Assembly (NCBI GenBank): GCA_002281855.1
Contig: NCHQ01000040.1
Coordinates: forward strand, 1-49,163
Length of the DNA: 49,163 bases
Origin: Rhodospirillales bacterium 24-66-33
GTDB taxonomy: Bacteria; Pseudomonadota; Alphaproteobacteria; Reyranellales; Reyranellaceae
Reading direction: 5' to 3'
Of the stretch, positions 31,293-38,784 are shown in pieces. The notes under the pieces are model-generated. The model made no database searches and was not told the DNA's origin. It saw only the letters and a list, made by a program, of their open reading frames with translations. Every line of letters starts with the position of its first letter. Position 1 is the stretch's first letter. Position numbers and translations under genes: made by a program.

Positions 31293-32414
31293 TTGACCGA
31301 ACCCACCGCCGGCCCCCTGAAGCGCACGCCGCTTTACGATCTTCATCGCGAGCTGGGCGCGCGCCTGGTGCCCTTCGCCGGTTACGAGATGCCGGTCCAG
31401 TATCCGACCGGCATCCTGGTCGAGCACACGCATACCCGCACCGCCTGCGGCCTGTTCGACGTCTCGCACATGGGCCAGGTGCGGCTCACCGCGAAGCCCG
31501 GCCACAGTGCTGCAAAGGCGATGGAGACGCTGGTGCCGGGCGACATCGCGGGCCTGCAGCTGGGCCAGCAGCGCTACACCCAGTTCACCAACGACGCCGG
31601 CGGCATCCTCGACGATCTGATGGTGACCAACGCGGGCGATCACCTGCTGGTGGTCATCAATGCGGCCTGCAAGGACGCCGATCTCGCGCACATGCAGAAG
31701 CATCTGTCGGCGACCTGCGAGGTCGAGCCGATGTTCTCGCGCGGGCTTCTCGCACTGCAGGGACCGCAGGCGTCGGCGGTGCTGTCGCGGCTGGTGCCGC
31801 AGGTCGCCAGCATGAAGTTCATGACCGGCGCCTATGTCGAGATCGACGGCGCGCGCTGCTACGTCACGCGCTCGGGCTACACCGGCGGCGACGGCTACGA
31901 GATCTCGACCCCGGCCGAGCAGACCGACGCCATCGCGCGCAAGCTGCTCAGCCATCCCGAGGTCAAGCCGATCGGCCTCGGCGCCCGTGATTCGCTCAGG
32001 CTCGAGGCCGGGCTCTGCCTCTACGGCCACGACATCGACACGACCACCACGCCGGTCGAGGCGGTGCTGCTGTGGAGCGTCGGCAAGGAGCGTCGCGTGC
32101 AAGGCGGCTTCCCCGGCGCCGCGGTCGTCCAGAAGCAGATCGCCGAAGGCTCGACGCGCAAGCGGGTCGGCCTGCTGCCGGAAGGCAAGGCGATCGCGCG
32201 CGAGGGCGCGGAGATCGTGATCGACGGCAAGACCGTCGGCATCGTCACGTCGGGCGGCTTCTCGCCCACTATGGGGCGCGCCATCGCCATGGGCTACGTC
32301 GAGCGCAGCCAGTCAGCCAACGGAACCAAGGTCGATCTGATGGTGCGCGGCAAGCCCGTGCCGGCCGAGATCGTGCCCATGCCTTTCGTCAAACACGCCT
32401 ACTACCGCGGATAG
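31293..32414 (+). CDS. gcvT: Glycine cleavage system aminomethyltransferase (T protein)
   Basis: Transfers the methylene group from the aminomethyl-lipoyl H protein to tetrahydrofolate and releases ammonia. The 373-aa protein starts at TTG 31293, with GGAG seven bases upstream and the family start TEPTAGPLKRTPLYDLHRELGAR. No ATG is available without reading through the riboswitch. Folate-binding and core motifs are present: FDVSHMGQ, the conserved Asp region SGYTGGDGYEIS, and GLGARDSLRLEAGLCLYGHD. It is the first gene of the gcvT-gcvH-gcvPA-gcvPB operon. Confidence 0.97.
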   Translation: MTEPTAGPLKRTPLYDLHRELGARLVPFAGYEMPVQYPTGILVEHTHTRTACGLFDVSHMGQVRLTAKPGHSAAKAMETLVPGDIAGLQLGQQRYTQFTNDAGGILDDLMVTNAGDHLLVVINAACKDADLAHMQKHLSATCEVEPMFSRGLLALQGPQASAVLSRLVPQVASMKFMTGAYVEIDGARCYVTRSGYTGGDGYEISTPAEQTDAIARKLLSHPEVKPIGLGARDSLRLEAGLCLYGHDIDTTTTPVEAVLLWSVGKERRVQGGFPGAAVVQKQIAEGSTRKRVGLLPEGKAIAREGAEIVIDGKTVGIVTSGGFSPTMGRAIAMGYVERSQSANGTKVDLMVRGKPVPAEIVPMPFVKHAYYRG

Positions 32415-32423
32415 GAGATCAAG

Positions 32424-32801
32424 ATGGCCGAGACCAAGTACACCGAAGAGCATGAGTGGATCCGCGTCGAGGGCGATGTCGGCACCATCGGCATCACGCA
32501 GTATGCCCAGGAGCAGCTCGGCGACGTGGTGTTCGTCGACGTGCCCGCCGCGGGCCGCACGGTCGCCAAGGGCGAAGCCTGCGCCGTCGTCGAATCGGTG
32601 AAGGCCGCTTCCGACATCTACGCGCCGGCCTCCGGCGAAGTCGTCGAGAGCAATGCCGCGCTGGCCGACACGCCGGGCGACGTGAATGCCGAGCCGACGG
32701 GCAAGGGCTGGTTCTTCAAGCTGAAGCTCGCCGACAAGGGCGAACTCGACGGCCTGATGGACGAGGCCGCCTACGAAGCCTTCGTGAAGAGCCTCGGCTA
32801 G
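32424..32801 (+). CDS. gcvH: Glycine cleavage system H protein
   Basis: The lipoyl carrier shuttling the aminomethyl group between P, T and L proteins. The 125-aa protein has the lipoylation site Lys60 in VVESVKAASD, with the usual TEEHEWIRVEGD start and ELDGLMDEAAYEAF end. AGGAG precedes the ATG. It follows gcvT by 9 bp. A family A palindrome separates it from gcvPA. Confidence 0.99.
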   Translation: MAETKYTEEHEWIRVEGDVGTIGITQYAQEQLGDVVFVDVPAAGRTVAKGEACAVVESVKAASDIYAPASGEVVESNAALADTPGDVNAEPTGKGWFFKLKLADKGELDGLMDEAAYEAFVKSLG

Positions 32802-32810
32802 CCGACCAGA

Positions 32811-32920
32811 CCTCATCCTGAGGAGTGCCCGCAGGGCACGTCTCGAAGGATGGGCCAGGGACAAGGTGCTCGTTCCCATCCTTCGAGACGCATCGCTGCG
32901 CGATGCTCCTCAGGATGAGG
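32811..32920. repeat. Cloverleaf-type palindromic repeat, family A copy 3, inside the gcv operon
   Basis: Outer arms CCTCATCCTGAGGAG and CTCCTCAGGATGAGG, left hairpin TGCCC-GCA-GGGCA, central stem CGTCTCGAAGGATGGG with CCCATCCTTCGAGACG, right hairpin CATCGC-TGC-GCGATG. It lies between gcvH and gcvPA, 25 bp before the gcvPA start. Transcribed with the operon, it could set the ratio of H/T to P proteins by attenuation or RNA processing. Confidence 0.93.
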
Positions 32921-32945
32921 ACATTACTCAAGGAGCAAGAGCCTG

Positions 32946-34292
32946 ATGCGTTATCTCCCTCTCACCGACGCCGACCGCCGCGAGATGCTGAGCGTGATCG
33001 GCGCCAAGTCGGTCGACGAGCTGTTCCGGGACGTGCCGGCGTCGGCGCGGCTGGCAGCCAAGGTCGGCGGCCTGCCCGATCACCAGGGCGAGCTCGAGGT
33101 CGAGCGCGCCTTCCAGGGCTTCGCCGCCAAGAACTTGTCGCCCGCCGCGGCGCCGTTCTTCATCGGCGCCGGGGCCTATCGCCATCACGTGCCGGCGACC
33201 GTCGACTACATGATCCAGCGCGGCGAGTTCCTGACCTCGTACACGCCGTATCAGCCCGAGATCACGCAGGGCACGCTGCAGTACCTGTTCGAGTTCCAGA
33301 CCCAGGTCACCCTGCTCACCGGCATGGAAGTCGCCAACGCCTCGATGTACGACGGCTCGACCGGCACGACCGAGGCGGTGCTGATGGCCAACCGGGTCAC
33401 GCGCCGCCACAAGGCGCTGATCTCGGGCGGGCTGCATCCGCAGTATCGCAGCATCATCGAGACCACGGCCAAGTGGGAAGGCTTCACCGCGAACTTCTCC
33501 AAGACGGACGCCGAGGGCCTCGAGGACCTGATCGCCTCGGTCGATCGCGACACGTCCTGCGTGGTCGTGCAGAACCCCAGCTTCTTCGGCCATGTGCGCG
33601 ACTTCACCAAGCTCGCGGAAGCCTGCCACGCCGCCGGCGCGCTGCTGATCGTCGTGGTGACGGAAGTCGTCTCGCTGGGGCTGCTGATGCCGCCGGGCGA
33701 GATGGGCGCCGACATCGTGGTCTGCGAAGGCCAGTCGATCGGCAACGGGCTCGGCTTCGGCGGTCCCTATGTCGGTCTGTTCGCCACCCGCGACAAGTAC
33801 ATGCGCCAGATGCCGGGTCGTCTCGTCGGCGAGACCGTCGACGCCGACGGCAAGCGCGGCTTCGTTCTCACCCTCTCGACGCGCGAGCAGCACATCCGCC
33901 GCGAGAAGGCGACCTCCAACATCTGCACCAACGCCGGCCTCTGCGCGCTGGCCTTCACGGTGCATCTCACCTTGCTGGGCGAGGCGGGCTTCACGCGGCT
34001 GGCCGAACTCAACCATGCCAAGGCCTCGCAGCTTGCCGACAGGATCGCGGCCCTGCCCGGCGTCTCGGTGCTGAACGACAGCTTCTTCAACGAATTCACC
34101 GTGAAGCTGCCCAAGCCCGCGGCCGAAGTGGTCGAAGCCCTGGCCGCCAAGCGCATCCTGGGCGGCCTGCCGGTGTCGCGCCTGATTCCCAACGATCCCT
34201 CGGTCGCCAACCTGCTGCTGCTGGCGGCGACCGAAACGGCGACCGACGCGGGCATGGACCCGCTGATCGCCGGCCTGAAGGAGGTGCTGTGA
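32946..34292 (+). CDS. gcvPA: Glycine dehydrogenase (decarboxylating) subunit 1
   Basis: The alpha subunit of the split P protein; with GcvPB it decarboxylates glycine using PLP bound on the partner. The 448-aa protein starts MRYLPLTDADRREML and contains TSYTPYQPEITQGTLQYLFEFQTQ and NASMYDGSTGTTEAVLMA, hallmark segments of the family. AAGGAG precedes the start. Its TGA overlaps the gcvPB ATG (TGATG), so the two are made in equal amounts. Confidence 0.98.
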   Translation: MRYLPLTDADRREMLSVIGAKSVDELFRDVPASARLAAKVGGLPDHQGELEVERAFQGFAAKNLSPAAAPFFIGAGAYRHHVPATVDYMIQRGEFLTSYTPYQPEITQGTLQYLFEFQTQVTLLTGMEVANASMYDGSTGTTEAVLMANRVTRRHKALISGGLHPQYRSIIETTAKWEGFTANFSKTDAEGLEDLIASVDRDTSCVVVQNPSFFGHVRDFTKLAEACHAAGALLIVVVTEVVSLGLLMPPGEMGADIVVCEGQSIGNGLGFGGPYVGLFATRDKYMRQMPGRLVGETVDADGKRGFVLTLSTREQHIRREKATSNICTNAGLCALAFTVHLTLLGEAGFTRLAELNHAKASQLADRIAALPGVSVLNDSFFNEFTVKLPKPAAEVVEALAAKRILGGLPVSRLIPNDPSVANLLLLAATETATDAGMDPLIAGLKEVL

Positions 34293-35905
34293 TGGTACAG
34301 TCGCTCGACCGCAGCCAGGGACGTGCTGGCAGTGTCTCCGCCGGTTCCGTCAACACGCACGGCACCTATACCGGCAACCGCGCGCTTCAGATCGAGGAGC
34401 CGCTGATCTTCGAGATGGGCCAGGCCGGACGCTGCGGCGTCGACCTGCCCGAGCCTCCCAAGGTCAAGGAACGTCTGAACGGCCTGCGCCGCAAGGGTGA
34501 GATCGGCCTGCCCGGTCTTTCCGAGCCGCAGGTGGTTCAGCACTTCACGCGGCTCAGCCAGAAGAACTACGCCATCGACATGGGCGTCTACCCGCTGGGC
34601 TCGTGCACCATGAAGCACAATCCCCGCATCAACGAGAAGGTCGCGCGCCTGGCCGGCATCGGCGATCTCCATCCGCTGCAGCCGGTCTCGACCGTGCAGG
34701 GCGCGCTGGAGCTGATCGACGGGTTGGCGCACTGGCTCAAGACCCTCACCGGCATGCCGGCCGTGGCGATGTCGCCGGCCGCCGGCGCGCATGGCGAGAT
34801 GTGCGGCATGATGGCGATCGCCGCGGCCCTCGAGGCCAAGGGCGAGCGCGCCCAGCGCCGGACCGTGCTGGCGCCCGAATCGGCGCACGGCACCAACCCC
34901 GCGACGGCGGCGGCTCTGGGCTTCGTCGTGAAGCCGATCCCGGCCAACGATCGCGGCCGCGTCGACCTCGCCGCGCTGAAGGCGGCGCTGGGTCCCGACG
35001 TGGCGGCGATCATGCTGACCAACCCCAACACCTGCGGCCTGTTCGAGAGCGAGATCGTCGAGATCTCCAAGGCCGTGCACGAGGCCGGCGCCTACTTCTA
35101 CTGCGATGGCGCCAACTTCAACGCCATCGTCGGCCGCGTGCGGCCGGGCGATCTCGGCATCGACTGCATGCACATCAACCTGCACAAGACCTTCTCGACG
35201 CCGCATGGCGGCGGCGGGCCGGGCGCAGGCCCCGTTGTGCTGTCGGCGGCGCTGGCGCCTTACGCACCCTATCCCTGGATCGTGAAGGACGGCGACACCT
35301 GGCGCGTCGCCGAGGACGGCGGCGCCCTCAAGGCTCTTGGGGTGGACGGCCTGCCGCTCGGCCGCCTCAAGGCGTTCCATGGCCAGATGGGCATGTTCAC
35401 GCGCGCGCTGGCCTACATCATGAGCCATGGCGCCGACGGTCTCCGGCAGGTCGCCGAGGATGCGGTCCTCAACGCCAACTATGTGATGGCGGCCCTCAAG
35501 GACGTGATGAGCCCGGCCTTCGAAGGACCGTGCATGCACGAGGCGCTGTTCGACGACAGCTTCCTCAAGGACACGGGCGTGAGCACGCTCGATTTCGCCA
35601 AGGCGATGATCGACGAGGGCTATCACCCAATGACCATGTACTTCCCGCTGGTGGTGCATGGCGCGATGCTGATCGAGCCGACCGAGAGCGTGGCCAAGGA
35701 AGACCTCGACCAGTTCATCGGCGCGCTGCGCTCGCTCACCGCGAAGGCCAAGACCGGCACCGCGGCCGAGGACTTCAAGGCGGCACCGCTCTACGCGCCG
35801 CGCCGCCGTCTCGACGAGACGCTGGCCGCGCGCAAGCCGGTGCTGCGCTGGAAGCCGTCGAACAACCCGCCGGGCGGCGACCCGCTGAAGCAGGCGGCGG
35901 AGTAA
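34292..35905 (+). CDS. gcvPB: Glycine dehydrogenase (decarboxylating) subunit 2
   Basis: The PLP-binding beta subunit of the P protein, 537 aa. The PLP Lys is in HINLHKTFSTPHGGGGPG; YPLGSCTMKHNPRINE and APESAHGTNPATAA are further family signatures. The start at 34292 has a full AAGGAGGTG ribosome site inside the end of gcvPA. A longer upstream extension in this frame overlaps gcvPA and is spurious. Residues 1-40 (Ser/Gly-rich, VQSLDRSQGRAGSVSAGS) form an N-terminal extension typical of alphaproteobacterial members. Confidence 0.98.
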   Translation: MVQSLDRSQGRAGSVSAGSVNTHGTYTGNRALQIEEPLIFEMGQAGRCGVDLPEPPKVKERLNGLRRKGEIGLPGLSEPQVVQHFTRLSQKNYAIDMGVYPLGSCTMKHNPRINEKVARLAGIGDLHPLQPVSTVQGALELIDGLAHWLKTLTGMPAVAMSPAAGAHGEMCGMMAIAAALEAKGERAQRRTVLAPESAHGTNPATAAALGFVVKPIPANDRGRVDLAALKAALGPDVAAIMLTNPNTCGLFESEIVEISKAVHEAGAYFYCDGANFNAIVGRVRPGDLGIDCMHINLHKTFSTPHGGGGPGAGPVVLSAALAPYAPYPWIVKDGDTWRVAEDGGALKALGVDGLPLGRLKAFHGQMGMFTRALAYIMSHGADGLRQVAEDAVLNANYVMAALKDVMSPAFEGPCMHEALFDDSFLKDTGVSTLDFAKAMIDEGYHPMTMYFPLVVHGAMLIEPTESVAKEDLDQFIGALRSLTAKAKTGTAAEDFKAAPLYAPRRRLDETLAARKPVLRWKPSNNPPGGDPLKQAAE

Positions 35906-35918
35906 TTCAGCTCGAACG

Positions 35919-36050
35919 CTTCCCCTTTGCGGATGCCGCAAAGGGGAAGTGCCCTCGTCTTGCGAGGGCGGATGGGGTCAAGGGCGCCTCAAAGTCTATG
36001 ACCCCTCCGTCGGCGTAAGACGCCGCCACCTCCCCATTTGAATGGGGAGG
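35919..36050. repeat. Chain of five stem-loops, family D intergenic repeat
   Basis: Five perfect inverted repeats follow one another. CTTCCCCTTTGCGG pairs with CCGCAAAGGGGAAG over a three-base loop (35919-35949). GCCCTCG pairs with CGAGGGC (35951-35969). GGGGTCA pairs with TGACCCC (35974-36005). CGGCGT pairs with ACGCCG (36011-36025). CCTCCCCATT pairs with AATGGGGAGG (36029-36050). It fills the gap between the convergent gcv and atp operons. Confidence 0.85.
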
Positions 36051-36070
36051 CCAACTGAACGAATTTGGCC

Positions 36071-36101
36071 AAAGAAAAAGCCCCCGCCTTGCGGCGGGGG
36101 C
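36071..36101 (-). terminator. Rho-independent terminator of the F0 ATP synthase operon
   Basis: GCCCCCGCC and GGCGGGGGC form a perfect 9-bp stem with a four-base loop, followed on the minus strand by CTTTTTCTTT. It lies about 50 bp after the atpF stop. Confidence 0.9.
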
Positions 36102-36151
36102 ACCAGGTTGCCCGCTCTTGTTTTTTGCGGGCGATCCCTATTTTCGAAAAG

Positions 36152-36682
36152 TCAGTGCAGACGGCGGGGCAGTTCGGTGATGGCCTCGTCGATCATCGCC
36201 TGGGTGCGGCCGGTGCCGACCTGCTCCTTGAGCAGGGTGCGCGTGGCGGCGAGCGCCACGTCGACGGCCATGTTGCGCACTTCCCGGGAGGCCTGAGCCT
36301 CCGCCTGGGCGATGCGGTCCTTGGCCTGCTGCTCGCGGCGGGCGATCAGCGCTTCGCGCTCCTCGGCGGCGTGCTGCGTGAGGCGCACGGCCTCCTGCTT
36401 GGCCTGCGCCACGATCTCCTGGGCGAGCTTGGCCGAGTCGGCGAGGTTCTTCTGAGCGTCGTCCCGCGACTTCTGCGCCTCGTTGCGGAGCTTCTCGGCT
36501 TCGCCGAGCGTGCGCGCGATGAGGGCGGTGCGGTCGTCGAGGAGCTTGGTCAGCCCCTTGACGATCTGCTTGCCGGCAATCGCCAGGAAGATGACGAAGG
36601 AAACGGCAACCCAGAACGTCGGATCGGAGAACAAGCCTCCGCCGCCGCCGTGTGCATCGGCTGCCCATGCGGTACCGATCAT
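36152..36682 (-). CDS. atpF: F0 ATP synthase subunit b
   Basis: Peripheral stalk subunit linking the membrane a subunit to F1. The 176-aa protein has a short periplasmic Gly-rich start, one TM (about 22-42: TFWVAVSFVIFLAIAGKQIV), then a long charged helix (45-165) that forms the stalk dimer with b'. The ATG overlaps the b' stop (ATGA). It is the last gene of the F0 operon; F1 genes are elsewhere, as usual in alphaproteobacteria. Confidence 0.96.
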   Translation of the reverse strand: MIGTAWAADAHGGGGGLFSDPTFWVAVSFVIFLAIAGKQIVKGLTKLLDDRTALIARTLGEAEKLRNEAQKSRDDAQKNLADSAKLAQEIVAQAKQEAVRLTQHAAEEREALIARREQQAKDRIAQAEAQASREVRNMAVDVALAATRTLLKEQVGTGRTQAMIDEAITELPRRLH

Positions 36683-37248
36683 GGCTTGCCTGCCTTTGCT
36701 GCTTCGTCGACGACACGGGCGACCTGCGCGGGATCGGCAGATCCCACCAGCTTGCCCAGTACCGCCGTGGCGATTTCCGTCGACATGCTGCCGAGGCCCG
36801 CGAGGGTCTGCGTGCGCTGCTCGCCGATCCGCTTCTCGGCGGCGACGATCTCCGCACCCAGCCGGTCGCTGATTTCGTGCAGCTTGGCCGAGGTCTGGGC
36901 CGCAGCGGCCTCCGAGGCCTCGCGGATCAGGCCGGAAGCCTGGCCGCGCGCTTCGGCGAGCGCTTTTTCCTGCTCCACACCCGCGGCACGGGCCGCATCG
37001 TTGGCCTTCTGGGCGGCGTCGAGATCTGCCTGGATCTTATGCTCGCGGCTTTCGATCGTCGCGCCGATCTTCGGCAGGACGGCCTTGGCCATGAGGAAAT
37101 AGAGAACGGCAAAACAGACCACCAACCAGAAGATCTGGGTGGGGAACCTCGTGAGGTCGAACTGCGGCATGCCGGCCGCCTGCGCGGCAAACGGCAGCCC
37201 GATCAGGGCTGCCGCGGCGACCGAAGTCCGGAGTGCCTGAACGGGCAC
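36679..37248 (-). CDS. F0 ATP synthase subunit b'
   Basis: The second, diverged stalk subunit found in phototrophs and many alphaproteobacteria. The 189-aa protein has an N-terminal hydrophobic signal-like stretch (ALRTSVAAAALIGLPFAAQAAG), then the true anchor (FPTQIFWLVVCFAVLYFLMAKAVLPKIG) and a coiled stalk helix. The start is GTG 37248. It lies between atpE and atpF with normal order a-c-b'-b. Confidence 0.94.
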   Translation of the reverse strand: MPVQALRTSVAAAALIGLPFAAQAAGMPQFDLTRFPTQIFWLVVCFAVLYFLMAKAVLPKIGATIESREHKIQADLDAAQKANDAARAAGVEQEKALAEARGQASGLIREASEAAAAQTSAKLHEISDRLGAEIVAAEKRIGEQRTQTLAGLGSMSTEIATAVLGKLVGSADPAQVARVVDEAAKAGKP

Positions 37249-37256
37249 GATCGAAC

Positions 37257-37481
37257 TCAGGCGAAGAGGGCGATCAGCGCGACGATCAGCGCGAACAGCG
37301 CGATGGCCTCGGTGACGGCGAAGCCGATCCAGATGTTGGCGCCGATTTCGGCCTTCGAGGCCGGGTTGCGCGACAGAGCCGTGATGTAGCTCGCCCAGAC
37401 GTTGCCCACGCCGATGCCGGCGCCGATCATGCCGATGGCGGCGAGGCCTGCACCGATGAACTTGGCGGCTGAAGCGTCCAT
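37257..37481 (-). CDS. atpE: F0 ATP synthase subunit c
   Basis: The 74-aa proteolipid forming the rotor ring. Two TM helices flank the polar loop SRNP; the proton-carrying carboxylate is Glu58 (GFAVTEAIALFAL). The first helix has the GAGIGVGN glycine-rich face. AGGAGA precedes the ATG. It is a proton, not sodium, type: the surrounding residues lack the usual Na+ ligands. Confidence 0.98.
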   Translation of the reverse strand: MDASAAKFIGAGLAAIGMIGAGIGVGNVWASYITALSRNPASKAEIGANIWIGFAVTEAIALFALIVALIALFA

Positions 37482-37541
37482 TTCTATCTCCTGTTTTCTC
37501 TTGGCTTTGACGTGATGGATCGATGGATACGGGCGCGGCGA

Positions 37542-38270
37542 CTAGTGCAGATGCAGCGCGTCGTTCAGGTAGATGCAGCAGAGGATCGTGAAGATGTAGG
37601 CCTGCAGCAGCGCCACCAGCAGCTCGAGCGCGGTGATCGCCACCAGCACGACGAGGGGGACGACACCGAAGATGCCGAGCGCCACGACGAAGCCGGCCAG
37701 CACCTTCAGCAGCACGTGACCGACGGTCATGTTGGCGAACAGTCGGACCGACAGGCTGATCGGGCGGCTGAGATAAGACACCAGCTCGATCGGGATCAGG
37801 ATCGGCGCGGTGAACAGCGGCGCGCCATGCGGGAAGAACAGGGAGAAGAAGTGCAGGCCGTGCTTGAACAGGCCGATCAGCGTCACACCGAGGAAGACGA
37901 CCATCGCCATGAAGAAGGTGACGGCGATCTGGGACGTGAAGGTGTAGCCGTAGGGCAGCATCCCGAGGATGTTGCCGAACAGCGTGAAGATGAAGAGCGT
38001 GAAGATGAACGGGAAGAATTTCTTGCCGCCGCTGCCGACATTGTCCCGGATCATGTTGGCGATGAACTCGTAGAAGAGTTCCGACATCGCCTGGATGCGG
38101 CCCGGGATCATCGCGCCCTTGCCCGCGCCCGCGAGCAGCAGGCCCGACGAGAGGACCACTGCGCCCATCATGAAGACGGCGGAGTTGGTGACGGCGATGT
38201 GATGGCCACCGATGGTGAACAGCGGGGCGGTTAGGTCCTGGATAGCAAACTGCTCGAGCGGGCTGGCCAC
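37542..38270 (-). CDS. atpB: F0 ATP synthase subunit a
   Basis: The 242-aa membrane subunit forming the proton half-channels. The essential Arg is in ISLSVRLFANMTVGH. Several TM helices follow (VFMMGAVVLSSGLLLAG, FFPFIFTLFIFTLFGNILGMLPYGY, and others). Start GTG 38270, with MASPLEQF as family N-terminus. It lies 17 bp after atpI. Confidence 0.97.
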   Translation of the reverse strand: MASPLEQFAIQDLTAPLFTIGGHHIAVTNSAVFMMGAVVLSSGLLLAGAGKGAMIPGRIQAMSELFYEFIANMIRDNVGSGGKKFFPFIFTLFIFTLFGNILGMLPYGYTFTSQIAVTFFMAMVVFLGVTLIGLFKHGLHFFSLFFPHGAPLFTAPILIPIELVSYLSRPISLSVRLFANMTVGHVLLKVLAGFVVALGIFGVVPLVVLVAITALELLVALLQAYIFTILCCIYLNDALHLH

Positions 38271-38287
38271 GTTACTCTATCCCCAAT

Positions 38288-38632
38288 TCAGCTCTTCTTC
38301 TCATCCTGGGCTGCTTTGCTGCGCCGCTCTTCAGCCTGCGCAACCCGGTAGACGTTCATGAACGCCGCACCGCATCCCAGTATGAACCCCACGATCAGCA
38401 GCCAGGGCTTTGTACCCAACCACTGATCAGCCATCAGGCCCAGAAAGGCCCCCGCAACGACGCCCGCCACCAGTTCGACTGCGATCCGCATGCCGACGCC
38501 CAGCTTTTCGCCTCCGGCGCCGCCTGTTGCGGGTCTCGACGACTGGCCCGTTCCCTTCTGGTAAGCCTGTCGCACGCCTTTGAGGCGCCGATCCAGCTCG
38601 TCAGGGGTCGATTTCCGATCGTCCTCAGCCAT
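38288..38632 (-). CDS. atpI: AtpI/AtpZ-family F0F1 assembly protein
   Basis: A 114-aa small membrane protein that helps assemble the c-ring. An acidic-basic N-terminal part (DELDRRLKGVRQAYQKG) precedes two TM segments (VELVAGVVAGAFLGLMADQWLG and PWLLIVGFILGCGAAFMNVYR) and a charged tail. ATG 38632 gives the family start MAEDDRKS. It is the first gene of the F0 operon. Confidence 0.92.
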   Translation of the reverse strand: MAEDDRKSTPDELDRRLKGVRQAYQKGTGQSSRPATGGAGGEKLGVGMRIAVELVAGVVAGAFLGLMADQWLGTKPWLLIVGFILGCGAAFMNVYRVAQAEERRSKAAQDEKKS

Positions 38633-38784
38633 AACCGGATGCTCCGCTCCGGGCTTTCCACCGCCACCCCACCAACACGATGCGGTCACAATGAAAAACG
38701 CGCCGGAACCTATGGGCAGGCCCGCGGGGTGTCAAGCGTACGCGACGATGTGACAACGCCCTGAAACGCAAGCGTTCCGCCGTT

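Noticed and set aside
32825..34291. Long N-terminal extension of gcvPB through gcvPA and the repeat
   Set aside because: It overlaps gcvPA completely in another frame and starts inside a palindromic repeat; the full ribosome site at 34281 marks the real start.
33767..35941. Open frame of 724 codons antisense to gcvPB and gcvPA
   Set aside because: Shadow of two genes; runs across the boundary between them without any domain signal.
35919..36050. CRISPR-like repeat cluster
   Set aside because: Each hairpin has a different sequence; there is no repeated unit with spacers.
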